From Prolixibacteraceae bacterium (GTDB lineage: Bacteria > Bacteroidota > Bacteroidia > Bacteroidales > Prolixibacteraceae), in contig JAFLKN010000020.1 of NCBI GenBank assembly GCA_019163175.1, positions 62,001 through 126,000 of the forward strand: a stretch of 64,000 bases of DNA. The letters are read 5' to 3'. Below, one piece after another: positions 1 to 8,596 of the stretch. Both the position numbers and the translations under genes were made by a program. The notes under the pieces are model-generated. The model ran no database searches. It was given only the letters and a program-made list of their open reading frames with translations, and had not been told where the DNA came from. The stretch's first letter is position 1, and each line of letters begins with the position of its first letter.

Positions 1-1341
1 GACCAGCGCCATAATAACCATCATTGAAAATACTTCAGGCGAGAGAATACCGAGGTCGTAGCCAATGTTCAGCACAACCAGCTCCATCAGGCCGCGAGTA
101 TTCATTAATGCTCCAATAGTCAGGCTGTCGCGCCAGTTTTGGCCCATTATTTTTGAGGCGATTGCACTACCCATAAATTTCCCGGTAATGGCAACCAGGA
201 TGATTAATCCGGTTATTTTCCAAAGATAAATATCATTCAGAAGGCCAATCTGGGTGCGTAATCCGGTGAAAACAAAAAAGAGCGGTAGCAATAAAACCAG
301 TGCGACATCTTCAATTTTCTGAATAAATATATTCCTGAATTTTGAATTTTCGGGCATAATGGTTCCAGCCAGAAAAGCTCCGAAAAGTGCATGTATCCCA
401 ATGATTTCAGTAGTGTACGAGGATATCAGTAGGGTTAGGAAGAAGATGGCGACCACTTGCTTGCTCATGTTTTCGCGCGAATCGTGCAAGTCGCCAACCC
501 GTTTCAAAAAAGGGCGAACCACCTTAATCATGATTATAACGTATCCGATTGCCAGCAGAATGACATAAAGCGAACTCAGAAACGATCCGGCTTTGGCAAT
601 GGCAATAATGGCTGCCAGCAAACACCATGCGGTAATATCGTCAGCTGCGGCGCAGGTGATGACCAACGTTCCAATACGAGTCCGGTGCATTCCGCGTTCC
701 TGAACAATTCGGGCTAAAACAGGAAACGCTGTGATGCTCATAGCAAGTCCGAGAAACAGACCAAATGAAAGAAATGGCACTCCTTTCGGTGCGAAATTTT
801 CATAAATAAAATAGGCTAAACCTATTCCGAGTGTGAACGGAATAAGTATTCCCGCATTACTCACTACCACAGCATCTCGCACTTTATTTTGTATCACTTT
901 GATGTCGAGTTCCATACCCACCATAAACATGAACAAGATTAAGCCGACCTGACTTAAAAGGCTAAGGTTGCCTAGCGAGTTTTCTGGAAAGAGTGCCGAT
1001 GAAAATTCAGGGAAAAGTAGTCCCAGTAAGGATGGACCCAAAGCAATGCCGGCAATAATTTCTCCAATTACTGTTGGCTGGTGAATTTTTTTGAAGATAA
1101 AAGCAAATATCCTGGAAACGATAAGAATGGTAACAATTTGCGCTAAAACCAGACCAACCGGATGTGCTAAATTGCTAGTTATTGATTGAATAAACTGGGA
1201 AAAATAGGAGTTCTGTAACTGCGGTTCAATAATATTTCTTCCTGTCTCCAGAAGTTTTCCGGTCTGTATAATCCAATACATTAAGGCAGAAAATGCGCCT
1301 AAAATTCCAAGGTAAAGTAGTGTGTTTTTTATTTTATTCAT
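1..1341 (-). CDS. cation:proton antiporter (CPA2/KefB-like), 3' end beyond the window
   Basis: I translated this open frame by hand from the ATG at 1341; it runs without a stop to the left edge, giving 447 codons. The protein is an integral membrane exchanger of the monovalent cation:proton antiporter-2 type, moving Na+ or K+ against H+ across the inner membrane. Seen: an N-terminal hydrophobic helix, a further series of hydrophobic helices, the stretch MVGMELD, the conserved ITAFPVLARI segment, an AADDITAW motif that supplies the paired aspartates used for ion binding in this family, and NTRGLMELVVLN near the visible end. Many Bacteroidota members carry a further cytoplasmic region, which would lie outside the window. 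The transported ion cannot be told from sequence. Confidence 0.93.
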   Translation of the reverse strand, partial: MNKIKNTLLYLGILGAFSALMYWIIQTGKLLETGRNIIEPQLQNSYFSQFIQSITSNLAHPVGLVLAQIVTILIVSRIFAFIFKKIHQPTVIGEIIAGIALGPSLLGLLFPEFSSALFPENSLGNLSLLSQVGLILFMFMVGMELDIKVIQNKVRDAVVVSNAGILIPFTLGIGLAYFIYENFAPKGVPFLSFGLFLGLAMSITAFPVLARIVQERGMHRTRIGTLVITCAAADDITAWCLLAAIIAIAKAGSFLSSLYVILLAIGYVIIMIKVVRPFLKRVGDLHDSRENMSKQVVAIFFLTLLISSYTTEIIGIHALFGAFLAGTIMPENSKFRNIFIQKIEDVALVLLLPLFFVFTGLRTQIGLLNDIYLWKITGLIILVAITGKFMGSAIASKIMGQNWRDSLTIGALMNTRGLMELVVLNIGYDLGILSPEVFSMMVIMALV

Positions 1342-1484
1342 CTGTTTTCAGCTAGAAAAGTTCGAAATTACTGATTGTAAATTGGTAAAATCAGGAATAA
1401 AAATAGAAGAATAAATTGGGCCGCAACGCTGCGTTTATCTGTCCTGCTTTCATTTGTAATAAACGGGTCGAAATTTGTAATAAA

Positions 1485-2213
1485 CTACCTGTTAATTTTG
1501 CTGACAAAGCCAGTCCTGTATGTTTCACCTAATGAAACGATCATCGGTTTCTCAGATTGAAAGTAAATATTGGTGGTTATTTGATCGCCTGAAAAGTATT
1601 GTACTGTACTTATTGCAATCAGTTCCTTTTTGTTTACTCGACAAAATTCTGCTGAAGGTAAAAGGGAAATAAGCTTTTCAAACGAAATATTTTTTAAATG
1701 CAGGCTGGTTCCGTTCGACAAAAGTGCTGTTTTGTCGCGGCTGTCGATTTCCGAAGTACGGACACAAATCAACTGACAGACATCTAACAATGCGATTCCT
1801 TTATCGGTATTTAACCGGAGATGTTTGCTTGTTTTATTTTCAGGATTTATTCGTTGAATAGCTTTGCTTACAGCTTGTTGGAGCCGCTCGGGTTTTACCG
1901 GCTTTATCACGTAGTCGATGGCATTGAGGTCGAAGGCATCGCTTGCATATTCCTTGTAGGCAGTTGTAAATATTACAGGTTTCCCTTCCAGCAAACTGGC
2001 CAGTTGGATGCCATTTATTCCGGGCATTTCAATATCCATTATGCAAAGGTCGAATTCCAGTCCGGAGAACTCTTTCATGAATACTTCAGAATCGTTAAAA
2101 GACCTGATCACATCAAGCTCAGGTATCTGTTCGCAGAGTAATTTCAGGTACGAAAGCCCCGGGAGTTCATCGTCCAGTAGCAAGCATTTTAGCTTTGTAT
2201 TCAAGCAAATCAA
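1485..2213 (-). CDS. LytTR-family response regulator
   Basis: Cytoplasmic transcription regulator of 242 residues. The N-terminal receiver domain (about 8-125) has the acidic pair in LLLDDE, the phosphoacceptor Asp near residue 60 in CIMDIEMPG, and the conserved Lys near 104 in VIKPVKP. The C-terminal part (about 135-240) is a LytTR DNA-binding domain, which in known members binds pairs of short direct repeats. No ATG is available: the first in-frame codon after the upstream stop region is TTG at 2213, and a second TTG at 2204 would give MNTKLKCLLLDDE, the usual length for this family, so 2204 is a strong alternative. The gene overlaps the 3' end of the histidine kinase by 38-47 bases, so the two are almost certainly co-transcribed and perhaps translationally coupled. 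Target genes are unknown. Confidence 0.93.
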   Translation of the reverse strand: MICLNTKLKCLLLDDELPGLSYLKLLCEQIPELDVIRSFNDSEVFMKEFSGLEFDLCIMDIEMPGINGIQLASLLEGKPVIFTTAYKEYASDAFDLNAIDYVIKPVKPERLQQAVSKAIQRINPENKTSKHLRLNTDKGIALLDVCQLICVRTSEIDSRDKTALLSNGTSLHLKNISFEKLISLLPSAEFCRVNKKELIAISTVQYFSGDQITTNIYFQSEKPMIVSLGETYRTGFVSKINR

Positions 2214-2940
2214 TTTTTAAATGAGCAATGTATACGTTGTCTTCGGTAAAGCGGTCGAGTTTGAATTGATCGTTGTAAATTATTTTCAGCCGTTGTTCGA
2301 GCGCTTCGGTTCCAAAACCACCTTTCTCTTTTTTGATGGGTGTTTTTTCAGATATTTTATTGGCAACAGTAAGCTTAAACGTGTTGTCGTTAAATTCGAA
2401 AGTGACAGAAATAAATGCGCCCTGACTTTGCAAATCGGCGTGCTTAAACGCATTTTCAATCAAGTCGGTCGAAATGAAGGGTGCAAGCAAATGCTGATGA
2501 TAAAGTGGTTCGTTTTCGTTAACCTTTAGTTTTACTTTCAGTTCGAATAGCGGACTTAACTTGATTTTATTGATTTCAATGAGATTTAGTGCGAACTCGA
2601 CTTCCTGTTTAGGTGTTACAAATTTCTTCCGGCTGTCGTAAAGAATGTAGTCCAATACATTAGAGAGCTTGTCAAGGGCAAAGTATGTTTGGTAGGCGTG
2701 CGATTGAACTGAGTTGAGAATATTCTTGAACAAGTGTGGATTGAGCCGGGAATCGAGGCTGTCGAGTTGCATTTGGTTAATCTGGCCTTCCATTTCCTGA
2801 TATTTGGATTCCAATGACTGTTTTCTTTTTAATGAATTATTCAGCAGTGTTATCAGGTAGATAACTGAAGCAACAGAAATAAAAAGAAGAGCTATAATAC
2901 TGTAAAGGAGCCAGGGCGACAAACTTACTTGAGCTTCCAT
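2167..2940 (-). CDS. LytS-like sensor histidine kinase (His_kinase family)
   Basis: Membrane-anchored kinase of 257 residues, partner of the overlapping LytTR regulator. There is one clear transmembrane helix at about 9-33, then a coiled-coil linker (about 36-60) and a His_kinase-type phosphoacceptor segment with the likely phosphorylated His69 in RLNPHLFKN. An HATPase region follows, with an N-box in DLIENAFKHA and a glycine-rich GGFGTEALEQRL. There is no extracellular sensor domain of any size, so the input must come through the membrane helix, the linker or a partner protein. The family consensus NPHFLFN reads NPHLFKN here. Upstream, a hairpin at 2997-3030 separates it from the CDGSH gene. 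Confidence 0.92.
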   Translation of the reverse strand: MEAQVSLSPWLLYSIIALLFISVASVIYLITLLNNSLKRKQSLESKYQEMEGQINQMQLDSLDSRLNPHLFKNILNSVQSHAYQTYFALDKLSNVLDYILYDSRKKFVTPKQEVEFALNLIEINKIKLSPLFELKVKLKVNENEPLYHQHLLAPFISTDLIENAFKHADLQSQGAFISVTFEFNDNTFKLTVANKISEKTPIKKEKGGFGTEALEQRLKIIYNDQFKLDRFTEDNVYIAHLKIDLLEYKAKMLATGR

Positions 2941-2996
2941 TCGATGTTGTTTTTAGCAAAGTTAGTGATTTTAAGAGAAGCTTCAGGGGGTAACAA

Positions 2997-3030
2997 AAAA
3001 GATCCGATCCTTTTAAAGATCGAATCTTTT
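2997..3030 (-). terminator. intrinsic terminator after the CDGSH gene
   Basis: Two 13-base arms, AAAAGATCCGATC and GATCGAATCTTTT, pair with one internal mismatch across an 8-base loop. Read on the minus strand, the hairpin is followed by a run of T, as expected for a rho-independent terminator ending the propeller-CDGSH transcript before the two-component pair. Confidence 0.75.
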
Positions 3031-3061
3031 ATATGTTATGGAAGATTTTATACTCTTTTCG

Positions 3062-3298
3062 CTAGAGTGTTTTGTGTGTTCCATCGCAATACGGTGGATT
3101 TTTAGATTGCTTGCATTGACACAACCACACATCCTGTTTATCAGCTAACTTGAAGATTACTGGTACAAATTCACTTCCGTAGTGCGAGCCATCACAGTAT
3201 GGCTGTTTAGAACTTTTTCCGCAAGAGCACCAGAAATGCATTCCTGGTTCAAGACTTACTTGCGCTGGCATTTTTGCAGCAATTAATGGTTTTTCCAT
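3062..3298 (-). CDS. tandem CDGSH iron-sulfur protein
   Basis: Small soluble protein of 78 residues with two CDGSH-type [2Fe-2S] binding motifs. The first uses C24, C26, C35 and H39 (CSCGKSSKQPYCDGSH); the second uses C60, C62, C71 and H75 (CQCKQSKNPPYCDGTH). Three cysteines and one histidine per cluster is the signature of the mitoNEET family, so each half should hold one redox-active, acid-labile cluster. Bacterial tandem CDGSH proteins of this size are known, but their physiological partners are not well defined. It lies 12 bases downstream of the propeller gene on the same strand, so the two probably share a transcript that ends at the hairpin at 2997-3030. Confidence 0.93.
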   Translation of the reverse strand: MEKPLIAAKMPAQVSLEPGMHFWCSCGKSSKQPYCDGSHYGSEFVPVIFKLADKQDVWLCQCKQSKNPPYCDGTHKTL

Positions 3299-3310
3299 TT
3301 GTAATTTCTT

Positions 3311-4135
3311 TTATTGTTTGAGGATATATGCTTCAACGCTGTTTGCAAGGAAGGTTGGGACTATAACGAGATTTTTACCGGGAATAAAATCGATATCGGC
3401 GGTATTCTTTTTGTCAACAGTGTCAAGTAATTTGATTGATTCCGAACCTTTAGTGATGAAAATAACTCCTTTCCAGTTTGAATAAATATAGTTACCGTCT
3501 TTCAGTTTTTCCAAACCGTCAATTCCACCGCAGTTATCAACTAATGCCTTTAGTTCTTTTGTTTTTATATCAGCCTGAAGAATTTGTCCTGTTCCGATGT
3601 AGAGTTTTCCTTTCTCGGCCCATAATCCATTCGGACTAACGATCAGTTTATCTTCCAACCACACTGTCAACTGATCATTTGCCAAGATATAAACTTTGTT
3701 GTCGCGAGTGTCTGAAACGAAAATGGTTCCATCTTCGGCAGCAGTAACATCATTCAGAAATATTGCCTTTTCCTGTTTTATGCGTTTGGTAATTTTTGCC
3801 TCTTTTAAACTGATGATCACCAATTCGTCAATGTCAGCAACATACAGATTCCCATTGTAAATGGCCAGCCCTTTAGGTGCATTAAGTCCGCTAACCCAAT
3901 TCAGCGTTTTTACTTTTCCATCAATACCTAATATGGAAATAAAGCCATTACCATCTTTTTCAGCAGATTGGCCATTAATGTTACTGACGTAAATACTGTT
4001 TGTTTCAGAATCATATAAAACCGACTCGGGCGTTTTTAATCCATCAGTAGTCGTCCATTGAGGGGTGAGTGTTTGTGAAAATGAATTCAGTACCAGAAAT
4101 GAAAGAACAAGCATAGAAAAGATTCGTAGTTTCAT
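3311..4135 (-). CDS. secreted SMP-30/gluconolactonase-like beta-propeller protein
   Basis: Protein of 274 residues with an N-terminal signal peptide (about 1-20, ending at FSQ). The rest is a series of propeller blades with recurring phrases such as SIYVSN, NLYVAD and IFVSD, the pattern of the SMP-30/gluconolactonase/LRE fold. I do not see a full set of the metal ligands that would prove lactonase activity, so a binding role is equally possible. It precedes the CDGSH gene by 12 bases and is divergent from the lactonase-type gene at 4218, which is also an exported propeller; the two may be functionally related. The ATG at 4135 is the only good start in front of the signal peptide. Confidence 0.8.
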   Translation of the reverse strand: MKLRIFSMLVLSFLVLNSFSQTLTPQWTTTDGLKTPESVLYDSETNSIYVSNINGQSAEKDGNGFISILGIDGKVKTLNWVSGLNAPKGLAIYNGNLYVADIDELVIISLKEAKITKRIKQEKAIFLNDVTAAEDGTIFVSDTRDNKVYILANDQLTVWLEDKLIVSPNGLWAEKGKLYIGTGQILQADIKTKELKALVDNCGGIDGLEKLKDGNYIYSNWKGVIFITKGSESIKLLDTVDKKNTADIDFIPGKNLVIVPTFLANSVEAYILKQ

Positions 4136-4217
4136 GGAATTAAATTTTTAATTTTGACTAGATAATTAACAAACAACAGAGATTCAAATAAGTTATTAAT
4201 ACTCAAAAAATATTTTC

Positions 4218-5339
4218 ATGAAACTATTCATAATCTGCTTGTTCAGCTTTTTTTTGCTTATACAGGGTGTTGAAGCGAAAAAACATATTCTTTACGTTGG
4301 AACCTATACCACAGGAATGGCTGAGGGTATTTTTGTTTATTCGTTTAATGATCAGACCGGACGACTGGTTAATTTGAAAATGCCAATCGTGTGCAATAAC
4401 CCTTCCTTTTTAACTATTTCTGCTGATAAGAAATTTTTGTATTCGGTTGACGAGACTGATGATCCGGATAAAAACCACAGTGGAGGAATTTCTGCCTTCA
4501 GGATTGAAGAAAAGGGTAGGCTTACCTTCCTCAATCATGTGCAAACGAACGGTGCGAATCCTTGTCATGTTGGTATTTCTCCCGATGGAAAGAGACTGGT
4601 CGCTTCAAATTATTCAGGTGGAAATCTATCGGTATTTAATGTTCTTCCTAATGGTAGTCTGTCTGAAATGGTTCAGCGGATTCAACACGAGGGTAGTGGC
4701 CCGTTTCCTGGCAGGCAAGCCGAGCCACATGCACATTCAGCGCGGTTTGATGCTTCCGGAAAACTTTTGTTTGCTGCCGATTTAGGTATTGACGAATTAA
4801 AAATTTACCGTGTTGGTGTAGGTGAAGTTCCATTGAAACCCGATGCCCAACCTTTCATTAAGCTTTTCCCCGGATCAGGTCCGCGCCATTTTGATTTTTC
4901 ATCTGACGGACGATTTATATATGTCATTAATGAATTGAATTCAAGCGTTGCTGTTATAATGAAATATGGCGGTGAGTGGAAGACGGTTCAAACCATAAAA
5001 ACCGTGCCCAAAGATTATGAAGGTGAAAGTTGGTGTGCTGATATTCATTTATCGGCTGATGGCCGTTTTGTGTACGGATCGAACCGGGGCCACAACAGTA
5101 TTACCGTTTTTAAACGCGACAATACCAGCGGAAAGTTGGAAATAATACAAACGATTTCGGTTGAAGGGAACTGGCCACGTAATTTTACACTCGATCCATC
5201 CGGACAGTTTTTGCTTGTTGCCAACCAAAAGAGCAACGACATCACTGTTTTTAAGATCGATGAACCATCAGGAAAACTAGCTTACACCGGAATTAAGGTT
5301 GCAAACACTTCGCCTGTTTGTTTGCAGTTTCTGAAATAA
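4218..5339 (+). CDS. lactonase-family 7-bladed beta-propeller protein (YkgB/Pgl-like)
   Basis: Protein of 373 residues with a signal peptide (about 1-20), so periplasmic or outer-membrane associated. The mature part matches the Lactonase (PF10282) type: blades with YVGTYT, CHVGISPDGKRL, EPHAHSARF, GPRHFDFSSDGRFIYVINE, WCADIHLSADGRFVYGSNRG and GNWPRNFTLDPSGQFLLVANQ. The cytoplasmic relative in E. coli hydrolyses 6-phosphogluconolactone; an exported form is unlikely to see that substrate, so I infer another sugar lactone or a structural role. It is divergent from the propeller-CDGSH pair and convergent with folE, which ends 21 bases away. Confidence 0.87.
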   Translation: MKLFIICLFSFFLLIQGVEAKKHILYVGTYTTGMAEGIFVYSFNDQTGRLVNLKMPIVCNNPSFLTISADKKFLYSVDETDDPDKNHSGGISAFRIEEKGRLTFLNHVQTNGANPCHVGISPDGKRLVASNYSGGNLSVFNVLPNGSLSEMVQRIQHEGSGPFPGRQAEPHAHSARFDASGKLLFAADLGIDELKIYRVGVGEVPLKPDAQPFIKLFPGSGPRHFDFSSDGRFIYVINELNSSVAVIMKYGGEWKTVQTIKTVPKDYEGESWCADIHLSADGRFVYGSNRGHNSITVFKRDNTSGKLEIIQTISVEGNWPRNFTLDPSGQFLLVANQKSNDITVFKIDEPSGKLAYTGIKVANTSPVCLQFLK

Positions 5340-5360
5340 TCGGAAATTGTAGAGACACAA

Positions 5361-5972
5361 TTATCTGATCAACCGTATAAATTCCTCCCGTGTGGCAACG
5401 CGCTCAAAAGCACCGGTAAAATCGGAAGTTGTGGTTGTTGAATTTTGTTTCTGAACGCCGCGCATTTGCATGCAAAGATGCTGTGCTTCAATTACAACTG
5501 CCACTCCCAGTGGATTCAGGGTTTGCTGAATGCAATCTTTAATTTGGGTGGTTAATCTTTCCTGAACCTGCAACCGGCGGGCATAGGCATCGACCACACG
5601 AGCAATTTTACTGAGGCCTGTAATGTACCCATTGGGAATGTAACCGATGTGCGCTTTGCCAATAAACGGAAGCATATGGTGCTCACACATCGAATAAATC
5701 TCAATGTCTTTCACGATAACCATCTGCCGGTAATCTTCCTTAAACATAGCCGACCGGAGAATTTCTTCCGGATCTTGCTCGTAACCCTGCAATAAAAACT
5801 GCATCGATTTGGCCACGCGAACAGGTGTTTGCTGCAATCCTTCGCGACCGGAATTTTCACCCAGCAGCTCAATTATTTTTTTATAATGATCGCTTAACTT
5901 TTGAGTAGTCTCCGGATCGTAAGTCTCAACTTTACGATAGGTTCCGTCTTCTCCGTTTAATGAAAATTCCAT
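5361..5972 (-). CDS. folE: GTP cyclohydrolase I
   Basis: Cytosolic enzyme of 203 residues that converts GTP to 7,8-dihydroneopterin triphosphate, the first step to tetrahydrofolate and related pterins. The zinc site is intact: C96 and H99 in [13 protein letters not shown] and C167 in QHLCMQMRG. The segment TPVRVAKSM and the C-terminal end are typical of the decameric enzyme, and the length fits the family. A TAnnTTTG-type element lies about 46 bases upstream at 6018-6025. It stands alone, convergent with the lactonase-type gene; no other folate gene is adjacent. Confidence 0.97.
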   Translation of the reverse strand: MEFSLNGEDGTYRKVETYDPETTQKLSDHYKKIIELLGENSGREGLQQTPVRVAKSMQFLLQGYEQDPEEILRSAMFKEDYRQMVIVKDIEIYSMCEHHMLPFIGKAHIGYIPNGYITGLSKIARVVDAYARRLQVQERLTTQIKDCIQQTLNPLGVAVVIEAQHLCMQMRGVQKQNSTTTTSDFTGAFERVATREEFIRLIR

Positions 5973-6345
5973 TTTAACTCCTTTCTATACTGTAATTTAT
6001 TTGGCTTAACGCAACCACAAAGGTAGTAAGTTCAGTCTTTAATGTCGATGAGAGTAAATTTTTTATATGGAAAGTATTACAAAATGACCAAAGTTTAACA
6101 CAAATCGGTTTCCTGTAAGAACTCATCTTTCCTGAGATTTATAAATTTTTACTTTTGCGAAGTTTCCTTAAAATCCTGTTGTTTTGCTTAAAATGAAGCT
6201 AATCAGGATACTAAAATCAGGAGATTGAAAGTGTAAAAAAAAGTTAATTTATTTTGGCATCGGCGTACAATATATTCGGCAAAATAAAGTTTGTATTTAC
6301 GAAAACAATGTCTCAGAAATTAACGAATGTTAATTAACTGTATAT
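5973..6345. other. intergenic region between folE and the epimerase gene
   Basis: AT-rich 373-base gap between two divergent genes. It holds the likely folE promoter (6018-6025) and must hold the promoter of the epimerase gene. I see no credible small gene or RNA structure in it. Confidence 0.6.
6018..6025 (-). promoter_or_regulatory. -7 element of the folE promoter
   Basis: On the minus strand the sequence reads TACCTTTG, an exact match to the Bacteroidota -7 consensus TAnnTTTG, about 46 bases ahead of the folE ATG. No convincing -33 TTTG is visible. Confidence 0.5.
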
Positions 6346-7311
6346 ATGATTGTAGTTACCGGAGCAGCTGGTTTTATTGGTAGTTATGTGGTCGGAAAGC
6401 TCAACAGGGAAGGATTTAAAGACATTGTTTTAGTCGATAAATACGACGATCCGCTGAAGTTTCAAAATTACCAGACAAAGACTTTTACAGAGACGATTGA
6501 TCGGGATCATTTCTTCGACTGGCTCGCCATCAATAAACAATCGGTACAGATAATTATCCACCTTGGAGCCCGAACTGATACTGTAGGTCAGGAGCCCGAA
6601 ATTTACCAGCAACTTAATCTTGAATATTCCCAGAAAATCTGGAAAGCCTGTATTCAGTATGGCCTGCCATTGGTTTATGCTTCATCAGCCTCAACATATG
6701 GCGACGGACATCTGGGATTCGACGATAACCATTCGCTTATTCCCGAACTTGAGCCTTTAAATTTATATGCACAGTCGAAACACGATTTTGATTGCTGGGC
6801 ACTTAACCAAACCGAACAGCCTTATTTTTGGGCAGGATTGAAATTTTTCAATGTCTTTGGGCCAAACGAATACCACAAAGACCGCATGGCTTCCGTAATT
6901 TTTCAGGCATTTAATACTATTTCTGAAACAGGTCGGATGGATTTATTCCGTTCGCATCACCCCGAAATTAAGGATGGAGAACAAGCGCGCGATTTTATAC
7001 ACGTTGAGGATGTAGCCAAAGTGATTCTGTTTTTCATGAATCACCACACTGATTCCGGAATTTACAATGTTGGAACCGGTGAAGCCAGAACCTATTTGAG
7101 CCTGACCAAAGCAGTATTTAATTCGATGTGTTTGTGTGAGAATATTGGCTTTGTCGACACGCCTTGCGATCTCAAGGGAAAATACCAGTATTATACCTGC
7201 GCCAACATTCAAAAGCTTAGAAGTGTTGGATACGATCAATCATTCTTTAGTCTGGAAGATGGGATTGGCGACTATGTTCGAAATTATCTTTTACCAGGGA
7301 ATTGTTACTAG
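6346..7311 (+). CDS. ADP-glyceromanno-heptose 6-epimerase-like enzyme
   Basis: NAD(P)-dependent extended-SDR epimerase of 321 residues, best matching HldD (RfaD), which makes ADP-L-glycero-D-manno-heptose for the lipopolysaccharide inner core. Seen: Rossmann motif TGAAGFIGSYV (5-15), the HLGARTDT segment, the active-site region YASSASTYGDG (111-121), the catalytic Y141-x3-K145 in YAQSKHDFD, and NVFGPNEYHKD, which is characteristic of HldD. No other heptose gene is adjacent, so the pathway assignment rests on the protein alone. The gene is convergent with yaaA, leaving only 17 bases between stops. Confidence 0.88.
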   Translation: MIVVTGAAGFIGSYVVGKLNREGFKDIVLVDKYDDPLKFQNYQTKTFTETIDRDHFFDWLAINKQSVQIIIHLGARTDTVGQEPEIYQQLNLEYSQKIWKACIQYGLPLVYASSASTYGDGHLGFDDNHSLIPELEPLNLYAQSKHDFDCWALNQTEQPYFWAGLKFFNVFGPNEYHKDRMASVIFQAFNTISETGRMDLFRSHHPEIKDGEQARDFIHVEDVAKVILFFMNHHTDSGIYNVGTGEARTYLSLTKAVFNSMCLCENIGFVDTPCDLKGKYQYYTCANIQKLRSVGYDQSFFSLEDGIGDYVRNYLLPGNCY

Positions 7312-7328
7312 CTTTTTGGGGTAAAATT

Positions 7329-8093
7329 TTATCGTGTAAATACCCAATCATTTTCTTTCGAGAGCTGATTGTTGAAGTAATACCCTTCCAAATCAAAAGC
7401 TTTCATTTCTTCCGGATCGTTAATCTGGTTTTGAATAATGAACCGGCTCATTAATCCCCTCGCTCTTTTTGCAAAGAATGACACCATTTGATATTGTCCG
7501 TTTTTATGTTCTTTGAAAGCGGGTGTGATAATGCGCGCCTTTAATTTTTTCGTATCAACAGCACTGAAATATTCGTTGGAGGCCAGATTGATCAGTATTT
7601 TCTGTCCGCTTTCTTCCAATTCCTGATTGAGTTTTGTGGTGATCTTGGTTTTCCAAAACTCGTAAAGATTTTTCTTTCGGGCAATTGAAACATTTGTTCC
7701 CATTTCCAGCCGATAAGCCTGAATCAGGTCGAGCGGTTTGAGCAGGCCATAAACGCCTGAAAGAATGCGTAGTTGCCGCTGGGCTGTTTCAAATTCGGAA
7801 ATAGAAAAGGTTTCAGCTTTCAGTCCCTGATAAACATCACCATTAAACATTAACACCGCCTGCCACGAATTATCAGGAGTGAATGGAACTGACCATGCCT
7901 GAAATCGTTGGTAATTTAATTCAGCCAATTTGGGTGAAATGCCCATCAAATCTGCCAGCACCGCAGGTTTTTTCTTTTTCATAACTGATACTATTTTCTC
8001 AGCTTCGGGTATAAAAACAGCTTCCGAAAACTTGTCTAGCTGAATAGGAGAGTGGTCGTAAAGCGATTTTGCCGGAGAAATTACAATGATCAT
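7329..8093 (-). CDS. yaaA: peroxide-stress protein YaaA (DUF328/UPF0246)
   Basis: Cytosolic protein of 254 residues, the full family length. It carries the N-terminal ISPAKSL signature and the conserved core with FNGDVYQGL, LSGVYGLLKPLDLI, LYEFWKTKI and NLASNEYFSAVD. In E. coli YaaA limits intracellular free iron and protects DNA from hydrogen peroxide, and a relative has a DNA-binding fold; the biochemical activity is not fully settled. It is a single gene, convergent with the epimerase gene and divergent from the citrate lyase operon. Confidence 0.93.
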   Translation of the reverse strand: MIIVISPAKSLYDHSPIQLDKFSEAVFIPEAEKIVSVMKKKKPAVLADLMGISPKLAELNYQRFQAWSVPFTPDNSWQAVLMFNGDVYQGLKAETFSISEFETAQRQLRILSGVYGLLKPLDLIQAYRLEMGTNVSIARKKNLYEFWKTKITTKLNQELEESGQKILINLASNEYFSAVDTKKLKARIITPAFKEHKNGQYQMVSFFAKRARGLMSRFIIQNQINDPEEMKAFDLEGYYFNNQLSKENDWVFTR

Positions 8094-8256
8094 GGTCTGA
8101 CAATTTATTTAAGTTCAGAAAAGAAAACAAAGAAAAGGTTTCAAAGTTGAATTCTCAGTTAAATGTCACTCTTTATGTGCGAATCGGGAATGAAATTTAT
8201 CACTGACTTTATGAATAATTGGTAATAAATGTCATCCTTCACCGAAATTAAAGTCC

Positions 8257-8264
8257 TACTTTTG
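8257..8264 (+). promoter_or_regulatory. -7 element of the citrate lyase operon
   Basis: TACTTTTG matches the Bacteroidota -7 consensus TAnnTTTG, 31 bases ahead of the citD ATG. No good -33 TTTG is seen at the usual distance, which would fit a promoter that needs an activator. Confidence 0.5.
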
Positions 8265-8295
8265 TGAACACAAGGTAATCAATTATAATTCTCCC

Positions 8296-8586
8296 ATGAA
8301 ACCCAAAATAGCCGCTCAGTCTGGCACCTTCGAATCAAGTGATGTTATTTTTCTGATCGAACCACTTCCTGATAATTCAGGTCGGAAACTGGAGATATCC
8401 TCTACTGTGATGCAACAGTTTGGAGCCAATTTCAACCGTATTGTGTTAGAAATGCTCGATCAATATGAGATGACAGACATTCATTTGATCGCCAAAGACA
8501 AAGGAGCATTGGAACCCACCATCAAAGCCCGTCTTGAAACAGCCATCAAACGCTCGCTCGACGAACAGGAAGGCACACTTAAGTAA
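8296..8586 (+). CDS. citD: citrate lyase acyl carrier protein (gamma subunit)
   Basis: Protein of 96 residues, the acyl carrier of the citrate lyase complex. The attachment serine for the 2'-(5''-phosphoribosyl)-3'-dephospho-CoA group is Ser14, in SGTFESSD, at the same position as in the Klebsiella protein. Other family marks are QQFG and DKGALEPTIKAR. It is the first gene of a five-gene operon; citE begins 10 bases after its stop. The ATG at 8296 gives the exact family N-terminus. Confidence 0.96.
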   Translation: MKPKIAAQSGTFESSDVIFLIEPLPDNSGRKLEISSTVMQQFGANFNRIVLEMLDQYEMTDIHLIAKDKGALEPTIKARLETAIKRSLDEQEGTLK

Positions 8587-8596
8587 ATTTACCACT

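Noticed and set aside
8534-8596. Upstream extension of citE inside citD
   Set aside because: The extra residues are frame-shifted citD sequence; the ATG at 8597 gives the standard CitE N-terminus.
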